Shown: positions 9,266 to 18,187 of the stretch, piece by piece
How positions within the stretch are numbered: position 1 is the first letter of the stretch
Layout: each line of letters begins with the position of its first letter
NCBI GenBank assembly: GCA_024400295.1
Contig: JAKSNA010000006.1
Span: forward strand, 39,925 to 103,924
Source: Bacteroidales bacterium
GTDB taxonomy: Bacteria > Bacteroidota > Bacteroidia > Bacteroidales > F082
Length of the DNA stretch: 64,000 nucleotides
Direction: 5' to 3'
Notes under the pieces: model-generated
Seen by the model: only the letters and a program-made list of their open reading frames with translations
Database searches by the model: none
Told to the model about the DNA's origin: nothing
Position numbers and translations under genes: made by a program

Positions 9266-10336
9266 TCATTTTCTTTTTCCGTTTTCAAATTTCACGACGA
9301 AGGCGCCTTCATAGCCTTTCGCCACGACTTCTTTTCTGTAGTTTTCCGCTTCCTCCTGTTTCAGGAAACAGCCGGCAGTATATTTGAACACGCCGTTATG
9401 TTCGTAATAATCAACGTTTTTCAGGGTTTTATAAGTTGAAGAAGGGTTTTCGACCTTTCTGTTTCGTGTTGTAAACTGCACTTTATACACCACACCAACG
9501 TCGGGGTTTATTTTTTGTTCACCGGCGGGTTCGGCGGTCGCCTCCGGTGCGGTGACAGCTTCTTTTTCGTAATCTGTTTTATATTTCTTGAATGCGTTGA
9601 AGATAGATGAGGCGAGTTTTTTCTGTCCGTCGTCGCTCATCATGAAAGTCTCTTCCGTCGGGTTAGAGATGAAGCCGAGTTCGACGAGGACCGACGGCAT
9701 CGCAGTTTTGTAAAGCACCATGAAGCCGGCCTGCTGCACGCCTCTGTCGCCTCTTTTGGCATTTTTAACCAACTCATTCTGAACGAGTTCGGCGAAGCGC
9801 AGTGACTCTTCTTTATATTCACTTTGGATATAGCTCATCGCGATATACGTCTCGGTGCTGTTCGGGTCGAAGCCGCCGTAATGTTCATCGGCGTTCTCCT
9901 CGTAGAGGATTGAAGCATTCTCTTTTTTCGCGACGTTGAGGTTCGCCGCGTCACGGTGCTGTCCCATCACGAAAGTCTCCGCCCCGTGGGTCTTCGGCGC
10001 ATTGGCGATTGAGTTGCAATGAATTGAGATGAAGAGGTCAGCGTTGTTGCGGTTGGCGACGTTGGCGCGGGCGTACAGGTCAACGGAGGAGTCCTTCATG
10101 CGGGTGTAATAAACCTTGACATCAGGATAGGCTTTCTTGATGTATTCGCCGGTTTTCAGCGCCACTTTCAACGTGATATCTTTCTCTTTCGACTTCAAGC
10201 CCACGGCCCCACAGTCCTTTCCGCCATGACCGGCATCAATAACCACAGTCTTGATTTTCCCTGTTTGTGCCTGAATATCAGGTATTACACGAAAAATACC
10301 ACACAATATTATAAAAAATAATAATTTATAGCGCAT
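9266..10336 (-). CDS. N-acetylmuramoyl-L-alanine amidase with C-terminal SPOR-like domain
   Basis: Zinc amidase that cuts the bond between MurNAc and the stem peptide in peptidoglycan, usually during daughter-cell separation. 356 aa from the ATG at 10336: signal peptide (1-24), Amidase_3 domain with VVIDAGHGGKDCGAVG (zinc ligand His37), FISIHCNS and VLVELGFISN, then a C-terminal region (about 275-352: VVYKVQFTTRNRK...GCFLKQEEAENYRKEV) that looks like a SPOR domain, which binds glycan lacking stem peptides. A longer reading frame starting at 10480 would run back through the divergent promoter and into lptD, so I reject it. Confidence 0.93.
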   Translation of the reverse strand: MRYKLLFFIILCGIFRVIPDIQAQTGKIKTVVIDAGHGGKDCGAVGLKSKEKDITLKVALKTGEYIKKAYPDVKVYYTRMKDSSVDLYARANVANRNNADLFISIHCNSIANAPKTHGAETFVMGQHRDAANLNVAKKENASILYEENADEHYGGFDPNSTETYIAMSYIQSEYKEESLRFAELVQNELVKNAKRGDRGVQQAGFMVLYKTAMPSVLVELGFISNPTEETFMMSDDGQKKLASSIFNAFKKYKTDYEKEAVTAPEATAEPAGEQKINPDVGVVYKVQFTTRNRKVENPSSTYKTLKNVDYYEHNGVFKYTAGCFLKQEEAENYRKEVVAKGYEGAFVVKFENGKRK

Positions 10337-10343
10337 AAAAACG

Positions 10344-10351
10344 TATCTTTG
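10344..10351 (+). promoter_or_regulatory. -7 box of the lptD promoter
   Basis: TATCTTTG followed by CA, in the 51-base gap between the divergent amidase and lptD genes. No clear -33 TTTG at the usual distance. Confidence 0.5.
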
Positions 10352-10387
10352 CAAGCTGAAATATTTCACAAAATTAGACAAAAAAAC

Positions 10388-13039
10388 TTGTATAGAGCAT
10401 ATACACATAACATTTTTATTGTTTTTTTCTTCTGCCTTTTGTTCGCCACGATGGAAGGCAGGAGTCAGGATTCTATACAAAGTGTTGTAAATCAGAGTGA
10501 TACAACATCATTCTTTACGGTAGTGGCTGACAACGACACCATTGCCGTTGCCGACACCACGACAGTTGAAGAGAAAAAATCGTCGATAGAGTTTCAGATT
10601 GACAGGTCGTGCAACGACTCCACGATACAGGATTTCAAGGGGAACAAGATTTATTATTACGGCGGTGCGAAAGTGGTGTATGACGACATCACCATTGAGG
10701 CCGACTGCATCGTCTTTGACTTCGAGAAGCACACGGTATTTGCGAAAGGCATGCCCGACTCAACGGGAAGGCTGCAGGGAAGACCGGTCTTCACCCAGGA
10801 CAAAAGCAAATATTTCTCCGATGAGATGACATTCAATTTCGACACGAAGAAAGGCATCATCAGGAAAGTCTTCACCGAGGAGTCGCAGGGATACATCCAT
10901 GGCGACAAGATCAAGAAGATGGACGACGGCACCATCAACATCCACACAGGCTCTTTCACGACATGCAGCAACCGCGAGCACCCGCATTTCGAGTTCCAGT
11001 TCAAGAAGGCGAGGGTGATACCCGACGACAAGATCGTGGCGAAGTGGGCGTATGTCAAGATTGAAGAGACGCCGATGCCCCTTGCAGTGCCTTTCGCATT
11101 GATACCCAACTCAAAAGGACAGAAGTCGGGAGTCATAATACCCTCGTTCGGCGAGTCGGCAAACCGCGGTTTCTACTTTGAGAACCTCGGTTACTACTGG
11201 GCTATCAATGATTACATGGACCTTGAGGTGTTAGGCGACATCTACACCCGCGGAAGCTGGGCGGTTAAGCCTACGTTCAGGTACAACAGACGCTATAAAT
11301 TCAACGGGTCGCTGTCGGGAAGCTATGCCATCAACAAAATCGGCACCGAAGGCTCCGCCGACTACTCTAAAAGCACCGACTTCAAGATCAGATGGCTGCA
11401 CAAGCAAGACCCCAAGGCGAGACCCAAGTCATCGTTCTCCGCCGACGTATATATCGTGAGTTCCAACTACAACAAGTACAACGCCATCTCGACAAACGAG
11501 CAGTTGAGCAACACATTCCAGTCGAGTGTCGCATATCAGACGTCGTTCGGCAACGACATGTTTCACTTCACCGCCAACGCGAGTCACAGCCAGAACACGC
11601 TGACGCACATCATGACGATGACGCTGCCGGAGATCGCATTGACGGTGAACCGCATCAACCCGTTCAAGAGACTCGGCAAGGCAGGCAAGAAACACTGGTA
11701 TCAGGACATTAACATCAGCTATTCCATGAACGCCAAAAACACCATCAGCCTGCCCGACTCCATCATGTTCAAGAACGACTGGTACCGTAAGATGCAGAAC
11801 GGAATACAGCACCGTGCACCCATCAACATCCCGATAAAACTGTTCAAATACCTGTCGTGGACGACATCCGTCAACCTCACCGACAGGATGTATTTCCAGC
11901 GCATCAACAGAGACTGGGTGACCGACACCACGCTCTCCGCCGGAGGCAGGACGGTGACCGACACCATCTACGGCTTCAGCAACTCGTTCTCTTTCGACGT
12001 GTCGAGCAGCTTCAGCACCAAGATCTACGGCATGCTGAAGTTCCGCCGCGGACCCATCAGGGCCGTCAGACATGTCCTCACCCCGTCGGTCGGCTTCAGC
12101 TACACCCCCGACTTCAGCACCGACTTCTGGAACAACTACGGACGTTACATCGACGGAAGTTATATCGAGAAAGTCTATAGCTATTACGAAGGAAGCATAT
12201 ATGGCTCGCCGCCATCGGCAAAATCAGGGCGCATCAACTTCAGCTTGGGCAACAACCTGGAAATCAAGGTGCCGTCAAGAAAAGACACCGTCACGGGAAT
12301 GAAGAAGATAGCACTCCTCGAGAGCTTCTCCATCTCAGGCAGTTACGACCTGGCCAAAGACTCGCTGAACTTCTCCATGCTGTCGATGAGCGGCCGGACG
12401 ACACTGTTCAAGACCGTCTCACTGCAGTTCTCGGGAAGCTGGGACCCCTACGCACTCAACGCCGAAGGCACACGTAACATCAACAAATTCGAATGGGACG
12501 TCAACCACCGTCTATTCAGGAAGAAAAGCACCAACTGGAACCTGAGCGCAAGCTACTCGCTGAACAGTGACACCTTTAAGAAAAAAGACGGCAAGAAAAA
12601 TAACGACAAGCCCAAAGAGTCACCCAATGCGTCGGAACAGGAAATGGTTGACATCGTCAACAACCCTGACGGCTACGTCGATTGGTCAACGCAATGGTCG
12701 CTGTCGCTCAGCTATAACCTCAGCATCACCAACACGCCGACGTACATCAACTATGTTACGAAAGACTTCCGCAGGACGGTCCAGACACTTAGCATCAGAG
12801 GTGACATCAACCTCTCGCCGAAATGGAAGTTCTCGGCACAGACAGGCTACGACTTTGAACAGAAGAAACTGTCATACACCTCGCTCACAATCTACCGTGA
12901 CCTGCACTGCTGGGAAATGCGCTTCAACGTCATCCCCTACGGGACGTACAAATCGTGGAACTTCCAAATCAACATAAAGGCATCTGCCTTGCAGGATCTG
13001 AAATTGACGAAGAAGAAGGATTACAGGGATAATTATTAG
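10388..13039 (+). CDS. lptD: LptD-like LPS-assembly outer-membrane protein
   Basis: Inserts lipopolysaccharide into the outer leaflet. About 883 aa. An N-terminal OstA/LptA-type jellyroll (about 55-190: KIYYYGGAKVVYDDITIEAD, CIVFDFEKHTVFAKG, GYIHGDKIKKMDDGTINIHTG, FTTCSNREHPHFEF) is followed by a large barrel starting around IPMPLAVPFALIPN and GVIIPSFGESANRGFYFENLGYYW, the LptD pattern. The start is uncertain: the signal-peptide-like stretch FIVFFFCLLFA lies before the first in-frame ATG (10451), so I take the TTG at 10388, about 37 bases past the -7 box; the ATG at 10451 would lose the signal peptide. A second, separate OstA-like gene is at 48870. Confidence 0.88.
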   Translation: MYRAYTHNIFIVFFFCLLFATMEGRSQDSIQSVVNQSDTTSFFTVVADNDTIAVADTTTVEEKKSSIEFQIDRSCNDSTIQDFKGNKIYYYGGAKVVYDDITIEADCIVFDFEKHTVFAKGMPDSTGRLQGRPVFTQDKSKYFSDEMTFNFDTKKGIIRKVFTEESQGYIHGDKIKKMDDGTINIHTGSFTTCSNREHPHFEFQFKKARVIPDDKIVAKWAYVKIEETPMPLAVPFALIPNSKGQKSGVIIPSFGESANRGFYFENLGYYWAINDYMDLEVLGDIYTRGSWAVKPTFRYNRRYKFNGSLSGSYAINKIGTEGSADYSKSTDFKIRWLHKQDPKARPKSSFSADVYIVSSNYNKYNAISTNEQLSNTFQSSVAYQTSFGNDMFHFTANASHSQNTLTHIMTMTLPEIALTVNRINPFKRLGKAGKKHWYQDINISYSMNAKNTISLPDSIMFKNDWYRKMQNGIQHRAPINIPIKLFKYLSWTTSVNLTDRMYFQRINRDWVTDTTLSAGGRTVTDTIYGFSNSFSFDVSSSFSTKIYGMLKFRRGPIRAVRHVLTPSVGFSYTPDFSTDFWNNYGRYIDGSYIEKVYSYYEGSIYGSPPSAKSGRINFSLGNNLEIKVPSRKDTVTGMKKIALLESFSISGSYDLAKDSLNFSMLSMSGRTTLFKTVSLQFSGSWDPYALNAEGTRNINKFEWDVNHRLFRKKSTNWNLSASYSLNSDTFKKKDGKKNNDKPKESPNASEQEMVDIVNNPDGYVDWSTQWSLSLSYNLSITNTPTYINYVTKDFRRTVQTLSIRGDINLSPKWKFSAQTGYDFEQKKLSYTSLTIYRDLHCWEMRFNVIPYGTYKSWNFQINIKASALQDLKLTKKKDYRDNY

Positions 13040-13041
13040 GT

Positions 13042-13111
13042 GATTAGAGGTTAGAGGTTAGGGATTAGAGGTTAGAGGTTAGGGATTAGAGGTTAGAGGT
13101 TAGGGATTAGG
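13042..13111. repeat. 21-bp tandem repeat after lptD
   Basis: Three full and one partial copy of a 21-base unit made of GATTAGAGG, TTAGAGG and TTAGG blocks, just past the lptD stop. Related purine-rich TTAGAG/TTAAAG runs follow other stops in the window (8122, 50440, 58848, 61149). Confidence 0.9.
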
Positions 13112-13138
13112 AAAAGAAACTATAAAATATTAACGGCG

Positions 13139-13164
13139 AACCGTGCAGCGGTTCCATATCCGTA
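13139..13164. repeat. Short palindromic repeat before ridA (copy at 58878-58903)
   Basis: AACCG...CGGTT hairpin followed by CCATATCCGTA. The same 26-base element, differing only in the three central loop bases, lies upstream of the S46 peptidase gene at 58878-58903. Both sit 25-30 bases before a start codon. Confidence 0.7.
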
Positions 13165-13192
13165 GAAATGTCAAACGTTAAAACATAAAAAA

Positions 13193-13570
13193 ATGAAAAA
13201 AGCTATTGCAACAAAGAACGCCCCAGGGGCAATCGGGCCGTACAGTCAGGCCATCGCAGCTAACGGAATGTTGTTCATCTCAGGCCAGCTCCCAATCGAC
13301 CCGGCAACAGGCGCATTTCCGGAAGGCGGAATCACAGAACAGACCGAACAATGCATGAAAAACCTCCAGGCCATCCTCACCGAGGCAGGCTGCACCTTCG
13401 ACAATGTCGTCAAATCAACATGCCTCCTCAGCGACATGGCCAATTTCGGTGCCATGAACGCCGTCTATGGCAAGTATTTCTCCGGCGACTGCCCGGCACG
13501 CGCCGCTTTCGCCGTCAAACAACTCCCTAAAGATGCCCTCATCGAAATCGAGATGATCGCGGCATTGTAA
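13193..13570 (+). CDS. ridA: RidA family reactive intermediate/imine deaminase
   Basis: Hydrolyses reactive 2-aminoacrylate and other enamines/imines made by PLP enzymes, protecting the cell. 125 aa, usual length. Seen: APGAIGPYSQAIAANGMLFISGQLPIDP near the N-terminus, CTFDNVVKSTCLLSDMANF, and the C-terminal CPARAAFAVKQLPKDALIEIEMIA, in which the Arg of PARAA binds the substrate carboxylate. Cytoplasmic. It fits an organism with heavy amino-acid breakdown. A palindromic repeat lies just upstream. Confidence 0.96.
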   Translation: MKKAIATKNAPGAIGPYSQAIAANGMLFISGQLPIDPATGAFPEGGITEQTEQCMKNLQAILTEAGCTFDNVVKSTCLLSDMANFGAMNAVYGKYFSGDCPARAAFAVKQLPKDALIEIEMIAAL

Positions 13571-13604
13571 AATTAGTAATTATAAATTTAACAACTTATT
13601 GAAT

Positions 13605-13988
13605 ATGAGAAAGTTATCACTATTCTTACTGATGCTGCTCGCAGTCGTCGCGACGTTCTCTTCCTGCAAGAAAGACAACGAAAAAATAGACAAAAGTCTG
13701 ATTGTCGGAAGATGGCAGTCAACGACTGGAAACTATTTCGAGGTTTACTATTCAAACGGAACCGGCAAGATGTGGAACGAAGACGACGATGTCCATGAAG
13801 ACGAAGCCGACACTTTCAACTGGGAGTTCGATGGCAACAATAACACAAAATTCACCCAGACCATCCACTTCCACTCCGGCGCGGCAGACCTCCCGCAGTA
13901 TTGCAACATCGTGACACTCAATGAGTCGTCATTTGTTTACAACAACAGTGGCTGGCGGCGTACAGAAAACCTGAAACGCGTCAAGTAA
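13605..13988 (+). CDS. Small lipoprotein, lipocalin-like
   Basis: 127 aa. N-terminal signal with lipobox FSSC (Cys21) predicts an acylated, membrane-anchored protein facing the periplasm or outside. The mature part (LIVGRWQSTTGNYFEVYYSNGTG...FNWEFDGNNN) has the GRWQ...FNWEF pattern of the small lipocalin-like domain proteins common in Bacteroidetes; function unknown. I use the ATG at 13605 rather than the TTG at 13599. It is 34 bases after ridA and has a terminator after it. Confidence 0.8.
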   Translation: MRKLSLFLLMLLAVVATFSSCKKDNEKIDKSLIVGRWQSTTGNYFEVYYSNGTGKMWNEDDDVHEDEADTFNWEFDGNNNTKFTQTIHFHSGAADLPQYCNIVTLNESSFVYNNSGWRRTENLKRVK

Positions 13989-14004
13989 CAATCTGATACG
14001 AGGA

Positions 14005-14032
14005 AGAGACGGTGTCAGAGCCGTCTCTTTTT
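14005..14032 (+). terminator. Terminator after the lipoprotein gene
   Basis: AGAGACGG (14005-14012) / CCGTCTCT (14021-14028), eight perfect pairs, then a T-run. It ends only ten bases before the AsmA-like start, so that gene either uses readthrough or a promoter within this hairpin region. Confidence 0.8.
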
Positions 14033-14041
14033 AACATCTAA

Positions 14042-17000
14042 ATGAATGACAAAATGAAAAAACCTCTGAAAATATCACTTATCAGCCTCGGATCATTATT
14101 AGGCTTGATTATCATTATTTTAGCAATCGTCTTCGGCATCGTACTGACACCGAAACGCGCGACGGCTCTCGTGAACAAATACGCGAAAGAGTTCATCACC
14201 TGCGACTATGAAATCGGCAAGGTTGACATCACTCTGTTCAAGACATTCCCCGATGTCGGAGTGGAAATCGAAAACCTTACGCTCATCAACAAAGTTGAAG
14301 GCTGCCCCAACGACACGCTCGCAGCTATCGGTGACTGCGTCATATCACTGAATGTCAGAGAATTACTTCACAACAACAACATCGTTGTCAATACGGCAAG
14401 CCTCAGGAAAGGAACTGTCAACGCTTTCTTCGACAAAGACGGCAACAACAATTTCGACATTTTCGTGAGTTCGGACACCGAAGAAAAAACTGAAGAAGAA
14501 ACTGATGAAACCAACGATTCCGCTTCTTATATGATAGACTTGAAATCGTTGATTCTCAACAATATAAACCTCTCATACACCGACTTGGCGTCAAACACCG
14601 AAGCGGTTTGCAAGGGCTTTGACCTCAACCTCAAAGGAAACCTCAATGAGGATAACATAAAAGGCAACATCTCACTGAATATCAACAATTTATCGGCAAA
14701 CATCGCCGATGACTCCACCTCCATGAACGGTGTCATCGAAGACTTTGAGATGAGCAGCAGACTCGATTACTCAAGCGAGAACATCGCCGCAACACCTTCC
14801 GTCAGACTCGGCAACACGAGGTTCGAGATGACAGGCAGCACGGCCATCGCCGCCGACTTCAGTGACTTCCAACTCGCGACAAACTGCGTCATGCACGATC
14901 TTGACGACGCGACACTTGAAGCCACATCACTGAAAATCAACAATATAACAATGGAACTTAATGGCGAGAAATACTTGGACAGCATCAACGTCGGATTGGA
15001 GTCGCTGCCGACACTCAATGTAAATTTGAGCAAAAAAGAATCATCATTTGGAAAAATATCTCTGATTATCAACGATATAATCATCAACCTCGCTGGAAAT
15101 GTCGCAATGAACGATGACGACATCAACATGAATCTTAACGTTGAGACAAACACGTTGGAAGTCGGCAAAACGATGAAGATGGTTCCGGCATCGATTCTCG
15201 GAGACGCGCTCGACGGCATCAGCGTTGATGGCATACTCAAGCTAAACGCCGATGTATCAGGCGTTTACAACGACAAAACAATGCCGTCAGTCATCGCTGA
15301 CGTGAATTTCAACGAAGGTTATCTGAACATGCCAAAGACCCTGCCTTACGCCGTCACAGGCATCAACGCTTCCGTCAAAGCCGATGTGAATCTGAACGAC
15401 AAGACGGATGTCACGATCAGCTCGTTTAGTGCCAAGATGGACAACAGCAGGGTGAGCGCAAGCGGTATGGTGAGAGACATCCTTGGCAAGCAGCGTTGCG
15501 ATGTCAACGTCAAAGCCGACGTGAAGTCGGACGACATCAAGTCGTTCCTGCCCGACGACATCAAGCTCAAGGCCGGCATCTTGGCAGACGTTGACGTGAA
15601 AGGCTGCGTTGACGACTTCATCAACATGAACCTTGACAACACTAAATTCGACGCGGAAATCACGCTCAACGACATGACTGTCAATTGCTTCGACACCATC
15701 AGCGCGGCATCAAGCCGTCTGAACCTGACCGCCGCATTCCCGAGACACGCCTCTGAAAGTCTCGCCGAGAATTTCTTTGACTGCAACATCAACGGTGCCG
15801 ACCTCACCGCCGACATTACAGACATGATGTCTGTCAAGCTCGACAAATTCGCTGTCAGCGGCTTCCTGTCGAACATCCTGAAAGACAGCTCAAATCCTTC
15901 CGCTATATGCGAATTTGCATTCAACCACTTGATTTTCAACATGGATGACATTGATTTTGAAGGAAACAACTCCAACGGAAGCGTTGCGATGCTGCGTTCG
16001 ACAAACAAGGGCAACACGTCATACGCGATGGTCTTCGGCAGCGATGACATAGCTTTCTCGATGGACGGCATGTCGTTGGCCACCGAGTCGGTCGCACTCG
16101 ACGCAACAGCCGACTACAATGAGACGGCCGGCAACACCCTTGACCAATGGAACCCGAAATTCGACATCGACCTGAGCAGAGCCGCCGTTGACGCCGATGA
16201 GTTCGCCGAAACAATCTTCATTCCTGAGATAAACATGAGATACAACGACGACGGCCTTACCATCGAAGACAGCCGTGTTGTCATCGGCAACTCCGACTTC
16301 AACCTGAAAGGAATGTTGACGAACCTGAGCAACCATTTCAACAACAACGAGTTACTGCGCGGCGAGTTCGACTTCACATCCGACTACACCGACATCACGC
16401 AGCTCCTCGGTCTCTTCAGCGGGGCTGGAAGCACCGACACCGTCGTTGAACAGACTGCCGTTGCCGTTGACACCGCCGTCGTGGAAGACGACCCGTTCAT
16501 CGTGCCGCTCGGAACCGACATCATACTGCACACCTTAATTAATAGAGCTACTTTCGACAACATTGACGTCAGAAACGTCGGCGGCAACTTCACCGTGAAA
16601 GACGGCAACTTCGTGCTGCAACAGGTCGGCTTCACCACCGACGCCGCCACCATGATGCTCACCGCCATCTACAAGTCTCCGCGCAAGAACAACCTGTACG
16701 TCGGCTTCGACTTCCACCTCCTTGACATCGACATCGCCGAGATGATAAACCTCGTGCCTGACATCGACACCATCGTCCCGATGCTTAAGTCATTCGCCGG
16801 CGATGCGGAGTTCCACCTCGCAGCCGAGACAAACCTCCGCTCAGACTATTCAATCAAATATTCCACTCTGAAAGCAGCGTGCAGCATCGAAGGCCAAGAC
16901 CTCGTAGTCCTTGACAGTGAGACGTTTAACGAGATAAAACGCTATCTGATGTTCAACAAGAACACCACAAACAAAATCGACTCGCTCGATGTGCAGTTCA

Positions 17001-17314
17001 CACTATTCAGAAACGAAATCGACGTGTATCCTTTCCGCGTGTCGCTCGACAATTACCAGGTGGCTCTCTACGGCCGTCATAACCTCGACATGAGCTACGA
17101 CTACAACATCTCCGTACTCAACCCTCCGGTACTCAATAAGTTAGGCCTCGAAATCAAAGGCCCTGACTTCGACAATATGCATTTCAAACTCAGAAAAGGA
17201 AAGGTCAAGAATCTTTATAAACCTGAGAAACGCGACTTCGTGGAAGAGAAAATCCTTGAGCTGAAGAGAGTCATTTCCGAATCTCTTAAAGAGAACGTGG
17301 AAGAAAACTACTAA
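14042..17314 (+). CDS. AsmA-family (TamB/YhdP-like) membrane protein
   Basis: 1090 aa protein with one N-terminal membrane anchor (about 12-36, ISLISLGSLLGLIIIILAIV) and a very long periplasmic part made of repeated beta strands with DxN/DVN periodicity. The start of the mature region, TPKRATALVNKYAKEFITCDYEIGKVDITLFKTFPDVGVEIENLTL, is the AsmA N-terminal pattern. Such proteins form hydrophobic grooves thought to carry phospholipids to the outer membrane; that role is known for relatives (TamB, YhdP, YdbH), inferred here. The C-terminus (LGLEIKGPDFDNMHFKLRKGK) resembles the AsmA_2 end. It stands alone, closed by the strong hairpin at 17346. Confidence 0.88.
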   Translation: MNDKMKKPLKISLISLGSLLGLIIIILAIVFGIVLTPKRATALVNKYAKEFITCDYEIGKVDITLFKTFPDVGVEIENLTLINKVEGCPNDTLAAIGDCVISLNVRELLHNNNIVVNTASLRKGTVNAFFDKDGNNNFDIFVSSDTEEKTEEETDETNDSASYMIDLKSLILNNINLSYTDLASNTEAVCKGFDLNLKGNLNEDNIKGNISLNINNLSANIADDSTSMNGVIEDFEMSSRLDYSSENIAATPSVRLGNTRFEMTGSTAIAADFSDFQLATNCVMHDLDDATLEATSLKINNITMELNGEKYLDSINVGLESLPTLNVNLSKKESSFGKISLIINDIIINLAGNVAMNDDDINMNLNVETNTLEVGKTMKMVPASILGDALDGISVDGILKLNADVSGVYNDKTMPSVIADVNFNEGYLNMPKTLPYAVTGINASVKADVNLNDKTDVTISSFSAKMDNSRVSASGMVRDILGKQRCDVNVKADVKSDDIKSFLPDDIKLKAGILADVDVKGCVDDFINMNLDNTKFDAEITLNDMTVNCFDTISAASSRLNLTAAFPRHASESLAENFFDCNINGADLTADITDMMSVKLDKFAVSGFLSNILKDSSNPSAICEFAFNHLIFNMDDIDFEGNNSNGSVAMLRSTNKGNTSYAMVFGSDDIAFSMDGMSLATESVALDATADYNETAGNTLDQWNPKFDIDLSRAAVDADEFAETIFIPEINMRYNDDGLTIEDSRVVIGNSDFNLKGMLTNLSNHFNNNELLRGEFDFTSDYTDITQLLGLFSGAGSTDTVVEQTAVAVDTAVVEDDPFIVPLGTDIILHTLINRATFDNIDVRNVGGNFTVKDGNFVLQQVGFTTDAATMMLTAIYKSPRKNNLYVGFDFHLLDIDIAEMINLVPDIDTIVPMLKSFAGDAEFHLAAETNLRSDYSIKYSTLKAACSIEGQDLVVLDSETFNEIKRYLMFNKNTTNKIDSLDVQFTLFRNEIDVYPFRVSLDNYQVALYGRHNLDMSYDYNISVLNPPVLNKLGLEIKGPDFDNMHFKLRKGKVKNLYKPEKRDFVEEKILELKRVISESLKENVEENY

Positions 17315-17345
17315 GCCGCAGATTTCCCTAAGACATTGAATTACA

Positions 17346-17379
17346 AATCATCCCGTCAGGTTTTCTTGACGGGATGATT
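17346..17379. terminator. Bidirectional terminator between convergent genes
   Basis: Thirteen-base perfect stem AATCATCCCGTCA (17346-17358) / TGACGGGATGATT (17367-17379), lying between the AsmA-like gene (+) and the hydratase gene (-). Confidence 0.88.
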
Positions 17380-17383
17380 TTCG

Positions 17384-18172
17384 TTATGCGGTGAAACCGG
17401 GCTTCCGTTTCTCCAGGAACGCCTTCATGCCTTCCTGTCCGTCGTCCGACATCCGCTCGTTGGCGATGATGACGGAGGTCATGTCGAAGACCTCGCTGTA
17501 AGGGTTGTTGCGTCCGCAGACGCTGCGAATGAGTTGCTTGCAGTCGCGGATGGCGTTCGGCGACGCGTTGAGATAATGCTCTGTGTAGAAATCAAGCTTA
17601 CGGTTCAGTTCTTCCATCGTTCCGACGAAGCTGACGAGATGGTTGTCAAGAGCTTCCTGGGCGGTGAACCTGCGTCCGCTGAGCATGGTGTCGCGTGCGA
17701 AGGCCTCGCCGCAGCGTGCTATGACAAACGGAGAGATCGTCGCCGGCGTGATGCCGAGCTTCACCTCGCTGAAGGCGAAGACGGTGTCGGTCTCGGCAAG
17801 CACCACGTCGCACGCCGCCATAATGCCGTTGCCGCCGCCGATGACGTGGCCGTGCACTAACGCGATTACCGGAGTGCCACAGAAATATATCGTCTGAAAC
17901 AGTTTTGAAAGCCTCTTCGCGTCCTCCATGTTCTGGATGTAACCGTTTCCGGCTATGTCTTTCATGTAATTGATGTCGGCGCCGGCGCAGAAACTCTTGC
18001 CGTTGCCGCATATCTCGATGACGCGGATGTCGTCACGGCTGTCGAGCCAGCTGATGGCTTCCGTCATCTCTTTTATCATGATGGCGTTCATAGCATTGCG
18101 AACCTCCGGCCGGTTCAGGGCAATGCGCGCCACGTTTTTCTCTATTCCTATCTGTAATGTCGTAAAGTCCAT
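17384..18172 (-). CDS. liuC: Enoyl-CoA hydratase/isomerase, probably methylglutaconyl-CoA hydratase
   Basis: Crotonase-fold enzyme, 262 aa. Seen: FCAGADINYMKDIAG (first oxyanion-hole region), VHGHVIGGGNGIMAACDVVLA (second) and FSEVKLGITPATISPFV (catalytic Glu segment). By itself the substrate is open. It starts 15 bases after the stop of a methylcrotonyl-CoA-type carboxyltransferase gene on the same strand, the same pairing as liuB-liuC, so hydration of 3-methylglutaconyl-CoA to HMG-CoA in leucine breakdown is the best inference. A general 3-hydroxyacyl-CoA role cannot be ruled out. Confidence 0.82.
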   Translation of the reverse strand: MDFTTLQIGIEKNVARIALNRPEVRNAMNAIMIKEMTEAISWLDSRDDIRVIEICGNGKSFCAGADINYMKDIAGNGYIQNMEDAKRLSKLFQTIYFCGTPVIALVHGHVIGGGNGIMAACDVVLAETDTVFAFSEVKLGITPATISPFVIARCGEAFARDTMLSGRRFTAQEALDNHLVSFVGTMEELNRKLDFYTEHYLNASPNAIRDCKQLIRSVCGRNNPYSEVFDMTSVIIANERMSDDGQEGMKAFLEKRKPGFTA

Positions 18173-18187
18173 AATCTCCTAACTTCC

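Noticed and set aside
10337..10480. N-terminal extension of the amidase to 10480
   Set aside because: It crosses the lptD promoter and lptD coding start and puts residues before a good signal peptide.
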